Source of the DNA: Massilia antarctica
Lineage (GTDB): Bacteria > Pseudomonadota > Gammaproteobacteria > Burkholderiales > Burkholderiaceae_D
DNA: 64,000 nt
Direction: 5' to 3'
Assembly (NCBI RefSeq): GCF_015689335.1
Contig: NZ_CP065053.1
Span: 5,456,001-5,520,000 of the forward strand
The notes under the pieces were generated by a model, which saw only the letters and a program-made list of their open reading frames with translations, made no database searches and had not been told where the DNA came from. The translations under genes were made by a program, and so were the position numbers. Numbering within the stretch: position 1 is the stretch's first letter; each line of letters starts with the position of its first letter. Positions 17,304-24,839 of the stretch are shown one piece after another.

Positions 17304-17930
17304 TCAGGCTACCCGCGCCACGATGGCGGCCATGCCCGCGCGCACCGACTCGACCAGTTCGACGCGCAATGGGGTCGCCTCGCTCTGGATGTTCGCCAAG
17401 GTGACTTCGTACGACACCGACAGCTGGTAGGAACCCTCGAGCGCTTCCCACACGCGCGTGATCTCGTCCAGTCCGAGCGCTTCCAGATGCACATGCACCT
17501 CGGCGTCGCTGCCGGCCAGGTCGGAACGCAGCAGCGCGCCGGCCAGGACGGGGTAGGTGTGGAACAGCTGCAGCGCCCGCCCCAGGATCCGTTGTTCGGT
17601 CTCCGGGCTGTCCGCGCTGCCGCTTGCGATCGGCGTGATCAGGTAGTGCAGGCGCAGCGGCAGCGGGGGCGGCACGATTTCGGTGCGGCCGGACGGCAAG
17701 GTGCGCACCACGGGCGGATCGTTCAAGCGATTGTCGTCGCGGGTGACACGATACAACCAGACCGACAATCCCTGGCGGCTGGCCGACATCATTTCCTGGG
17801 GCGTCTCGAGCGACACCACGGTCGTCCCGGTGAAAAACGCGGCGAGCCCGGACGGCCCGATATCGCTGGCCATGGCTTCCGCCAGCAATTGGCGGAGGGT
17901 TCCACTTGTCGCGGCCAGGCTGGTGTACAT
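17304..17930 (-). CDS. DUF4255 (Pvc16/Afp16-like) tail terminator protein
   Basis: 208 residues from MYTSLAATSGTLRQLL; a longer in-frame start lies inside the preceding gene and is not favoured. The features LSVWLYRVTRDDNRLNDPP, PPPLPLRLHYLITPI and EQRILGRALQLFHTYPVL are the hallmark of DUF4255 (Pvc16 N-terminal) proteins, which cap the distal end of the tube and sheath in eCIS. In PVC/Afp loci the gene is last; in many other eCIS lineages, as here, it is near the start of the operon. Confidence 0.88.
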   Translation of the reverse strand: MYTSLAATSGTLRQLLAEAMASDIGPSGLAAFFTGTTVVSLETPQEMMSASRQGLSVWLYRVTRDDNRLNDPPVVRTLPSGRTEIVPPPLPLRLHYLITPIASGSADSPETEQRILGRALQLFHTYPVLAGALLRSDLAGSDAEVHVHLEALGLDEITRVWEALEGSYQLSVSYEVTLANIQSEATPLRVELVESVRAGMAAIVARVA

Positions 17931-17940
17931 GCTGTCTCGA

Positions 17941-18240
17941 TCACGATTCGTCAGGTTCGGAGGCGTCGGGATGGATCCCGGCCAGACGCCGCAGCTTGGC
18001 AATGTCAAGGTCCACCCGGCGCCGAAAACGGATGCGTCCGTCCGCCGCGGTCGACGCCGCGACCAGGTTCCACGTCACCATCCACGCCAAGGCTGCCGCC
18101 ACAACATCGTTTGGAACATCCGGCCCGTCGGCCAGCCACCAGCGCCGTATCCCTTCGGCGGTGTCGCAGGCAAGCGGATGTTCATACCAATATGTCGACA
18201 GCTTGGTGACAAGTCTCCATTCGGATGAGGTCGGTTCCAT
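17941..18240 (-). CDS. Small unrecognised first gene of the eCIS operon
   Basis: 99 residues from ATG (MEPTSSEWRLVTKL); a GTG 12 bases earlier is an alternative and neither has a strong ribosome site. It contains YWYEHPLACDTAEGIRRWWL followed by DVPNDVVAAALAWMVTWNLV and RRRVDLDIAKLRRLAG. This looks like a small helical, winged-helix-sized domain; I associate similar small proteins with positions just before DUF4255 genes but cannot name the family. It ends 10 bases before the DUF4255 start, so it is probably co-transcribed. Confidence 0.55.
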   Translation of the reverse strand: MEPTSSEWRLVTKLSTYWYEHPLACDTAEGIRRWWLADGPDVPNDVVAAALAWMVTWNLVAASTAADGRIRFRRRVDLDIAKLRRLAGIHPDASEPDES

Positions 18241-18252
18241 GTCGCAGCCCAC

Positions 18253-19187
18253 AGGCCAATTACCATCTGATAGAGCAAATGCGATGCCAACCAGGCGCGG
18301 AATCTATCCGGCTGATTTAAAAGAATTTTTCCAGGAGGGCCGGGGTTCGCCAGGACAAAATTGCCCGGGCTGGGAAATGGGAATCGCACGCGGTTGGCAA
18401 AACCTGCGCAGCAGAGGGCGTTGGGGGAGCCAGGGCAAAATCGTCCTGGAAGATGCCCGTGTTTGTCCTGTCAGGCCGGTACAGGTCCGACGCCGACGCT
18501 GCCTGGATATAACGCTGCTGGCTTACCGCTTACATGCATGCGCCCGCTGGCCTGCCCCCTTCATCCCGACATTCGATGCTGCACGCATAGGCCTGGCCAT
18601 GGCATTTTTTTGGCGTGTTTCCAAACCGGGTCGCCACGGAAATATTGTCTTATATGCATAATTAACATTAAATGAACATAATTAATTTGACAGCAAGAAA
18701 CGGAGTTTTCGGGAGGAAACATGTCCCTATACTTCATGACAGATTAACAACCGCAGGAAAACTTTTCCCCGACTGTAGTGATTGAGGTGTTGACAAGTCA
18801 CGCGCCAGTCCCGCTCCACTATTCCGCGAGGAGGAGCAGGCCAGTAAGCAGTCAACATCCGCAATGCATCCAGAGTAATTTTAGTGCCAGGTTTTTATTG
18901 CTATTTCGTTGCTGGTTTATGAGATCCACACGCTGCTTCACTCGGGTCAATGGCGTGCCGGGGGGAGCGTTTAGATGCTGAATTCAGATTGTTCTCGACT
19001 TTTTTTATTGAACTCACCGCTGCCATACCCGACAACAACAGGCCGCATAAAAGAGCTTTCTCATCGTTGATGTCGAGGGCGACGGCATGGGCAATATCGT
19101 TGTGTCGAACCTTGGCACGGCGGGAGCCGGTCTTTGTGCTACCCCCAGTTTGGCAACGCTGGCCTTGATCACCAACTTTAAGACACT
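18253..19187. other. Long intergenic region between the eCIS operon and the hydrazine operon
   Basis: No convincing gene. The stretch 18640-18780 is much richer in A/T than its surroundings and probably holds promoter elements for one or both divergent operons. Near 18430-18449 the bases CCAGGGCAAAATCGTCCTGG form a 7-bp stem with a 6-base loop, and a related copy (GCCAGGACAAAATT) lies 80 bases earlier. A very strong ribosome site followed by an 8-codon open frame occurs at 18711-18747. No Fur box of classical form was seen. Confidence 0.5.
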
Positions 19188-20552
19188 ATGCAAAACTCTC
19201 TTTATGACCTCATCGGTATTGGCATCGGACCATCGAACCTTTCGCTGGCGGCGCTGTCGCACAACATTCCCGATTTCCGCAGCCTTTTTCTCGACAGTAA
19301 GCCCCATTTTCAATGGCACCAGGGCTTGTCGCTGCCCGGCGCCAGAATCCAGGTCTCGCCACTGAAGGACCTGGTGTCGCTGGTCGACCCAACCAATCCT
19401 TACTCCTTCGTCAATTACCTGTCGAAGCAGCGTCGCCTGTACTCCTACATCACGGCCAACCTGGCGAGCGTGTCGCGCCAGGAGTTCGAAAATTACTACC
19501 AATGGGTGGCCCGCGCGCTGGCGTCGCTGCAGTTCAATGCCCAGGTCGACCAGGTGGACTACGACGAGGCGGCCGAGTGCTTCCATGTCCAGGCGCGCGG
19601 GCGGCAACAAAGCGCCAGGCACCTGGTGGTCGGCACCGGGCAATCGCCGCGCATCCCGCCTTGCTGCGAGGGTAACACCTCGCCCAGGGTCTTTCACGCC
19701 AGCGAGTTTGCCTACCGGACCTTGGATCCTTCCTGGCGCAATATCGTGCTGGTGGGCGGGGGCCAGACTGCGGCCGAGCTATTCCTGCACCTCATGAACG
19801 AGAGCCCAGCGAAGCAGCTCAACGTTTCCTGGGTGACGCGGCGCCGCAATCTGCTGCCCATGGACGACTCGGCCTTCGTCAACGAATATTTCTATCCCCA
19901 GTATTCGGAGTATTTCTTCGGCCTGAACGCCGACCTGAAAAGCGAGTTGCTCGACGACCAGCGCCTCACCAGCGACGGCATTTCCGCCGACTTGTTGCAG
20001 TCGATTTACCAGCGCCTGTACGAGCACAAGGCCATGGCGGGCGATGTGGCGCAACCGCTCATCCTGCCCTCGACCGAGCTGTCGGGCATCGTGGCGTGCA
20101 CCCAGGGCCTGACAATCGAACTGTGCCATGGATATACCAACCAGACCCATGTGATGCAGGCCGACGCCGTCATCCTGTGCACAGGCTACGAGTATCGCAT
20201 GCCGCGCTTCCTGGACTCTCTGGTCGAGCAGATGGAAGTGCAGGACAATGTGCCGCTGGTTAATCGCGACTATTCGGTACGCTGGAAAGACCCGCGCCGC
20301 GCCCAAAAACTGTATCTGCAAAATGCTGCGCGCCGTTGCCGCGGCGTGGCCGACCCCAACCTGAGCCTGGCCGCCTGGCGCAGCGCGGTGATATTGAACG
20401 CCGTGCTCGGGCGCGAAGCCTTCCAGGTCGAGGACCGCTCGACCATGGTGTCGTGGCGCTACCCGGACCAGGGTGTAGCCGCTTCGGCAACGGCATTGTT
20501 CGCTGCTTCGAACCAGCCGATGGAGGGCTTCGCCAATGTCAACGTCGCTTGA
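19188..20552 (+). CDS. L-lysine/L-ornithine N-monooxygenase (N-hydroxylating flavoenzyme)
   Basis: 454 residues. Family features are clear: FAD-binding GIGIGPSNLSLAAL near residues 9-22, the substrate-site block LKDLVSLVDPTNPYSFVNYL, the NADPH-binding VLVGGGQTAAELFL around residue 190 and the ATGY-like CTGYEYRMP near residue 330. Such enzymes hydroxylate the side-chain amine of lysine or ornithine using FAD, NADPH and oxygen. Alone it would suggest a hydroxamate siderophore. The next three genes (cupin, DAO-type flavoenzyme, MetRS-like) instead match hydrazine pathways in which N6-hydroxylysine is the activated amine donor. It is the first gene of the operon and overlaps the cupin gene by 17 bases. 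Lysine versus ornithine cannot be decided from sequence. Confidence 0.88.
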   Translation: MQNSLYDLIGIGIGPSNLSLAALSHNIPDFRSLFLDSKPHFQWHQGLSLPGARIQVSPLKDLVSLVDPTNPYSFVNYLSKQRRLYSYITANLASVSRQEFENYYQWVARALASLQFNAQVDQVDYDEAAECFHVQARGRQQSARHLVVGTGQSPRIPPCCEGNTSPRVFHASEFAYRTLDPSWRNIVLVGGGQTAAELFLHLMNESPAKQLNVSWVTRRRNLLPMDDSAFVNEYFYPQYSEYFFGLNADLKSELLDDQRLTSDGISADLLQSIYQRLYEHKAMAGDVAQPLILPSTELSGIVACTQGLTIELCHGYTNQTHVMQADAVILCTGYEYRMPRFLDSLVEQMEVQDNVPLVNRDYSVRWKDPRRAQKLYLQNAARRCRGVADPNLSLAAWRSAVILNAVLGREAFQVEDRSTMVSWRYPDQGVAASATALFAASNQPMEGFANVNVA

Positions 20553-20889
20553 ACCGAGCGCGCCACATCTGCGCGCGCAACCGATCGCCGTCCCCGACCC
20601 TGGTGTCGAGCTGTTCGCCTACCCCGAGGTGGCGGGCTTTCCCGGCGGCTTTCAATACTTCGAGGTGCAGCCGGGCGCCGAGACCCCGCTCGACCGCCAC
20701 GCCTCACAGGAAGTGTGGACCATCCAGGCCGGCGCGGGCGAATTGTACTTTGCCGATGCATGGCACCCGCTCAAGGCCGGCGACTGCGTGCATTTTCCAG
20801 CGCTCAAACCGCACCGCATGCGTAACAGCGGCGCCCAGCCGATGCGCATTTTTGCACTCTGGTGGAGGAGCGAACATGCAGCGCCATGA
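20536..20889 (+). CDS. Stand-alone cupin, predicted half of a split hydrazine synthetase
   Basis: 117 residues, one cupin barrel. Metal-site candidates are H55 and E59 (PLDRHASQEVW) and H93 (KPHRMRNSG); the first His of the usual HxH pair is replaced by Asp53. In the s56-p1 pathway the cupin is fused to a methionyl-tRNA-synthetase-like domain (Spb40), and together they join N6-hydroxylysine with glycine through an N-N bond. Here the two domains are separate genes 1.1 kb apart with a flavoenzyme gene between. Overlaps on both sides (17 and 14 bases) imply translational coupling. By analogy it should catalyse the rearrangement of the O-aminoacylated hydroxylamine to the hydrazine. Confidence 0.82.
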   Translation: MSTSLEPSAPHLRAQPIAVPDPGVELFAYPEVAGFPGGFQYFEVQPGAETPLDRHASQEVWTIQAGAGELYFADAWHPLKAGDCVHFPALKPHRMRNSGAQPMRIFALWWRSEHAAP

Positions 20890-21991
20890 CCTGGTCATCG
20901 TCGGCGGCGGTATCGTCGGCAGTTTCGCCGCCTATTTTGCGCGGAGTGCCCATCCCGACTGGCAGATTGCCGTGATCGAGTCGCGCGCCATCGGCACTGG
21001 CGCCACCCGCTTTTCCGCCGGCGTGCACCTGCCCACAGGTTCCAGCGCCCACATCCGGACCCTGGCAACACGCAGCGCCCAGGTCTATGCCGAGATCGAC
21101 GCGCTGGGCATGACGCCGGCCGAACCTGGCCTCGATGCGTTCTGGGTCGTGCCCGGCGCCGGGTTGAAGGCCCTCGCGGCGGAGGCGAACGGCTGGACCA
21201 TCGGGCCGGCCACTGACGCGCAGGAGAGTCAGTTTCGCGCCAGCTATCCGGACGCCGTGCTTGTCGACGACGAAGTGCTGGCCTTCGGCGGCACGGCACG
21301 GCGCTTCGATCCGCCCCAGATTGCACGCCAGTTGCTGCAGCATGTAGGAGGGGAGGGTCTGGCCTTGTTCGAGGGTGTGCGGGTGGCGCAGATGCGGGTC
21401 GGGAACGATGGCGACACCGTGCTCACCAGCGAGCTTGGCCTGGAACTGCGCGCGCGCCGCACCTTGCTGTGCAACGGGCCCTGGCTGAGTGGCTTGCTCG
21501 GGCCGACCGTGGCGGATGCGCTGGGCTTGCGGGTCAAGAAGGTCGCCGCCATGCATCTGGCCACAGGGCGGCAGCCGGAGGGAGAGGGCGGCGCTGGCGC
21601 CGACGGGGCAGCCGACGGCGCGCGCGCCGCGCTGTTCTGGCCGGGCAGCGACGCCTATATCGTGCCGTTGAAGGGACGCGCCCAGCATCTGCTCAGCTTT
21701 GCCAGCCGTGAATGGGACTGCGATCCCGATTCCGGCCGCATCGCCCTCAGCGCCGACGACTACCGGGTGGCCGAGGCCATCATTGCGCGCCATTTCAGCG
21801 ACTGGCGTCCGCAAATTTGCGGCGGCCGCGTGTTCTGCGACACCTATGCGCAGGACCGCCAGCCGATTGCCCGCATCCATCCAGAATGGCCATCGGTCGC
21901 CATCGCCGGGGCCGGCGGTGGCGCGGGTTTCCGTCTGGCACCGGCCATCGCCGAGCAGGCGATCACACTATTAGAACAAGGAGTACCTTGA
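20876..21991 (+). CDS. FAD-dependent DAO-family oxidoreductase of the hydrazine operon
   Basis: 371 residues; the ATG lies inside the cupin 3' end and is preceded by GGTGGAGGAG, which rules out longer frames. The dinucleotide-binding VIVGGGIVGSFAAYFAR opens the protein and the DAO-fold end motif reads SVAIAGAGGGAGFRLAPAIAEQ. The family (glycine/sarcosine oxidase, D-amino-acid oxidase type) oxidises secondary or primary amines. In known hydrazine pathways an enzyme of this family oxidises N6-(carboxymethylamino)lysine, releasing hydrazinoacetic acid and 2-aminoadipate semialdehyde. The position between cupin and MetRS-like genes supports the same role. The stop overlaps the next start as TGATG. 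Confidence 0.85.
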   Translation: MQRHDLVIVGGGIVGSFAAYFARSAHPDWQIAVIESRAIGTGATRFSAGVHLPTGSSAHIRTLATRSAQVYAEIDALGMTPAEPGLDAFWVVPGAGLKALAAEANGWTIGPATDAQESQFRASYPDAVLVDDEVLAFGGTARRFDPPQIARQLLQHVGGEGLALFEGVRVAQMRVGNDGDTVLTSELGLELRARRTLLCNGPWLSGLLGPTVADALGLRVKKVAAMHLATGRQPEGEGGAGADGAADGARAALFWPGSDAYIVPLKGRAQHLLSFASREWDCDPDSGRIALSADDYRVAEAIIARHFSDWRPQICGGRVFCDTYAQDRQPIARIHPEWPSVAIAGAGGGAGFRLAPAIAEQAITLLEQGVP

Positions 21992-23631
21992 TGTTCCCAT
22001 CACCACGGCAAGGCGAATCTTACCTGCTCATCCCGGTGCCGCCGACCCCCAATGGCCGCTTGCATCTGGGGCACATCGCGGGACCCTATCTGCGCATGGA
22101 CGTGCTGGCGCGGCGCCTGCGCCAGCATGGCGCCCAGGTTGCGCTCTACACCGGCACGGATTGCCACGATTCCTATGTATTGTGGCGGGCCGAGCAGGAC
22201 GACAAGTCGCCAACGGCGGTCTGCCGCGGCTTTCACGCGGGTATCGCGGAAGACCTGGCACTGATGCGCATCGAGGTCGACGGCTTTGTCGATACGCTCG
22301 AAGGGGAAGGGCGCGCGTTGCAGGAGGACTATGCCCGCGACGCCCTCGAGCGCCTGCTGGCATCGGGCGATGCCGTGATCCGCGCCGAACAGATCCCGTT
22401 CGACTTGAGCACCCAGGAAGCCATCGTCGGCTGCTGGCTCACGGGTCATTGCCCGTCGTGCGGCAGCGACTGCGCCGGCTATTTTTGCGAAGGCTGCGGC
22501 ACCCATTTCCGTCCCGAGCAAATGGTCGACGCTACGCCGCGCAAGGCCCACGCCAAGGTCGGCCTGCGTACCGTCGAGAACGTATTTCTGCGCATTCCCG
22601 ACAGCGCCGCCCATCTCGAGCGCCTGCACGCAATGGGTGTGGCGCCCGAGGTGTGCGATGTCGTGGCGCGCTTCCTTGCCGTTCCAGGCAATGAATTCCG
22701 GCTCACGGTGCCCATTTCCTGGGGCCTGGCCTGGCCTGCCGATCCAAGTGGCTGCCCGCGCGCGATCTTTGAAATCCTGTGGGAAATGTTTACCTACGGG
22801 CATCTGCATGCGCGCCAGGCTGGACTGGAAGCGCATGCGTGGCAGCGCGACAGCGCCACCAAGATCGTGGTCGGCTTTGGCATCGACAACACCATCCCGC
22901 TGCTGGTGGGCGGGGTCGGCGTGCTTGCCGCATTGCCATCGTGCAAACCGCCGGCCCACGCGCTCACCAATTTCTTCATCAACCTGGAAGGCGAAAAGTT
23001 CTCCACCAGCCGCAAACACGCCATCTGGGCGGCCGATACCGCGCGCGCCCTGGACGGCAATGTCGATGCGCTGCGCTACTACCTGTGCACGATCAGTCCC
23101 GACCATGGCGTCACCAATTTTTCGGTCACCCAGTTCGCCACTGTCGTCAACCACACCGTGGCGCAGGAGACGATGGAGGCGGTCAGGGCTGCCGTGCATC
23201 AGGGTCATGCCGCGGCCATCGACAAGCCCGTCAGCGCGCCGGATGCCGCGCTCATCGCGCGCTTCGGCACCGCCCTGGCAGCACAGGACGCCAATCTGCA
23301 ACCCTCGCGGGTCACGCTGGCCCCGGTGGTCCAGGAGATCGCGGCCTGGGTCGCCGACACCAGCGCCAGCGCCCCGACCGGCGCGCAAGCGTACTGGTGG
23401 GCCAAGGCGTTTGCCTGCCTGGCCTATCCGGTCATGCCGCAACTGGCATGCGCGGTCTGGCAGACGCTTGGACACAAGGGCGATCCTTGGCTGAAGCACT
23501 TCCACGACACGCCGGCGTGCGGCGACCTGGCGCAATTTGACGCATTGCATGCGCCGCAGATTCTGCCCGCGCAACTCGATGCCCTGCTGCCGCCGTACCT
23601 GCAATCGACACACACTGGGAAGGAATCATAA
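21991..23631 (+). CDS. Methionyl-tRNA-synthetase-like protein, predicted hydrazine synthetase subunit
   Basis: 546 residues. It has the class I synthetase HIGH motif as HLGH (residues 25-28), a CP-domain zinc knuckle C154-x2-C157-x3-C161-x4-C166-x2-C169, a TNFFINLEGEKFSTSRK block where KFSTS (336-340) replaces KMSKS, and a helical C terminus. The overall plan is MetRS, but this copy sits in a biosynthetic operon and is shorter than many housekeeping MetRS proteins. In Spb40-type enzymes the MetRS domain activates an amino acid (glycine) and esterifies it to the hydroxyl of N6-hydroxylysine without a tRNA. That role is inferred here. The stop overlaps the MFS start by 1 base. A resistance-type second MetRS is the main alternative, less likely given the neighbours. 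Confidence 0.88.
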   Translation: MFPSPRQGESYLLIPVPPTPNGRLHLGHIAGPYLRMDVLARRLRQHGAQVALYTGTDCHDSYVLWRAEQDDKSPTAVCRGFHAGIAEDLALMRIEVDGFVDTLEGEGRALQEDYARDALERLLASGDAVIRAEQIPFDLSTQEAIVGCWLTGHCPSCGSDCAGYFCEGCGTHFRPEQMVDATPRKAHAKVGLRTVENVFLRIPDSAAHLERLHAMGVAPEVCDVVARFLAVPGNEFRLTVPISWGLAWPADPSGCPRAIFEILWEMFTYGHLHARQAGLEAHAWQRDSATKIVVGFGIDNTIPLLVGGVGVLAALPSCKPPAHALTNFFINLEGEKFSTSRKHAIWAADTARALDGNVDALRYYLCTISPDHGVTNFSVTQFATVVNHTVAQETMEAVRAAVHQGHAAAIDKPVSAPDAALIARFGTALAAQDANLQPSRVTLAPVVQEIAAWVADTSASAPTGAQAYWWAKAFACLAYPVMPQLACAVWQTLGHKGDPWLKHFHDTPACGDLAQFDALHAPQILPAQLDALLPPYLQSTHTGKES

Positions 23632-24782
23632 TGCAAGCATCTTCCAGCATCTGGAGCGGGCGCTATGTGGCGCTGCTGCTCGCCACCTTTGCCTATTTTT
23701 TGACGATGGGCATCATGCTGCCGATTCTGCCGGTGCACGTGAAGGTGGCGCTGCACGGCGGTGGGCGCGAGATGGGACTGGTGATCGGCGCCTTCGGCTT
23801 TTCCGCGCTGCTGTTCCGGCCCTTGGCCGGCTACCTGGGCGACCGCTTCGGGCGCCGTCCGATTGCCGTTGGCGGCGCCTTCATCGTGGCCGTGTCCGTA
23901 TTCATGTACAGCCAGTGCACAACGGTCGCGAGCTTGTCGGTGGCGCGTTTTATTACCGGCATCGGCGAGGCTTTCGTGTTTGTCGCGGTGCTGAGCATGA
24001 TCAGCGACATCATTGCGCCGCAGGGCCGCGGGCGGGCCTTCAACTTCTTCACCATCGCCCTGTACGCAGGGATGTCGGTGGGGCCGCTGGCGGGCGAATT
24101 CCTGTACCAGGAATACTTTACCCGCTATGTGTGGCTGTTCGGTGCGGCCACGGCAGCGAGCGCCGGCGCCATCTTCCTGCTGCTGGGGGAGACCAACGCC
24201 AACTGCGGCGGGCGTCCACGCATCCGCCTGATCCATCCGGCGGCGTTGCGGCCTGGGCTGATCCTGATTGCCAGCGTGTTCGGGCTTGCCGGCTTCAACG
24301 CCTTCGTTCCCCTGTACGCCAAGATGCTGCACCTGTCCGGCTCCGCGCTCTTGTTCGCGGTGTTTGCCTGCGCCCTGATCGCCACCCGCATCCTGGGCGC
24401 CGGCCTGCCCGAACGGCTGGGCAACGAAACGATGACCAAGATCGCGCTGGCCTGCTCGGCAGGCGGCTTGGTGCTGATCGGCCTGTCGAACAGCCTGCCG
24501 ATGGTCCTGGCCGCCACCCTGGTGTTTTCGGTCGGGCAGGCGTTTGCCTTTCCTGTACTCACCGCCATTGCCGTGGCCAAGGCGGGGCCGAGCGACCGCG
24601 CCGCCGTGCTGGCCACGTTTTCCGCTTTTCTCGACGCCGGCTTCTGCTTCAGCCCGATGATTCTGGGCCTGATTGCCGACCACGTCCGTCTTGAAACCAT
24701 TTTCTTCATCTGCGCGGCGGTATCGGTGGCCGGTTTCATCGGCATCTTCCGCGCCGCGCCGGCAAGCGTCGTCGCGCACTGA
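23631..24782 (+). CDS. MFS transporter, probable exporter of the operon product
   Basis: 383 residues with about 12 hydrophobic segments. The loop between TM2 and TM3 reads GYLGDRFGRRPIAVGG, the major-facilitator signature. Its first codon overlaps the stop of the MetRS-like gene (TAATG), so it is translationally coupled to the biosynthetic genes. Drug/H+ antiporter-type MFS proteins of this size commonly export the metabolite made by the same cluster. Export of a reactive hydrazine would also serve self-protection. Substrate is inferred only from context. Confidence 0.85.
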   Translation: MQASSSIWSGRYVALLLATFAYFLTMGIMLPILPVHVKVALHGGGREMGLVIGAFGFSALLFRPLAGYLGDRFGRRPIAVGGAFIVAVSVFMYSQCTTVASLSVARFITGIGEAFVFVAVLSMISDIIAPQGRGRAFNFFTIALYAGMSVGPLAGEFLYQEYFTRYVWLFGAATAASAGAIFLLLGETNANCGGRPRIRLIHPAALRPGLILIASVFGLAGFNAFVPLYAKMLHLSGSALLFAVFACALIATRILGAGLPERLGNETMTKIALACSAGGLVLIGLSNSLPMVLAATLVFSVGQAFAFPVLTAIAVAKAGPSDRAAVLATFSAFLDAGFCFSPMILGLIADHVRLETIFFICAAVSVAGFIGIFRAAPASVVAH

Positions 24783-24839
24783 AGCACTGACCTGGCCGGC
24801 ACCACGATCCATCACTATTTTTCATTTGGAAGCGATGAT

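Noticed and set aside
1..18240. Prophage tail operon
   Set aside because: Two sheath/two tube genes, DUF4255, DUF5908 and the LysM protein are eCIS markers, and no integrase, portal, capsid, terminase or lysis gene is visible. The far left remains unseen.
1..18240. Long plus-strand open frames opposite the eCIS genes (for example 531-2894, 9754-12231, 14373-15896)
   Set aside because: They are shadows of the minus-strand genes in high-GC DNA: the compositions are Arg/Gly/Gln-rich and match no family, whereas the opposite strand encodes recognised tail proteins.
18781..18830. A TTGACA hexamer at 18790-18795 as the -35 of the hydrazine operon promoter
   Set aside because: No good -10 occurs at 16-18 bases; the nearest weak match needs a 21-base spacer.
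19188..20552. Hydroxamate siderophore operon, as the N-monooxygenase alone would suggest
   Set aside because: No acyltransferase, NIS synthetase (IucA/IucC type) or NRPS gene is present, no Fur box was seen, and the adjacent cupin plus MetRS-like pair points to hydrazine formation instead.
21991..23631. A second housekeeping or antibiotic-resistance methionyl-tRNA synthetase
   Set aside because: Its start and stop overlap biosynthetic genes, its KMSKS motif is altered to KFSTS, and its neighbours form the known hydrazine set. It cannot be fully excluded without a database comparison.
22000..24815. Minus-strand open frames opposite the MetRS-like and MFS genes
   Set aside because: Low-complexity shadow translations rich in Gln, Arg, Gly and His; the plus-strand proteins have clear motifs.
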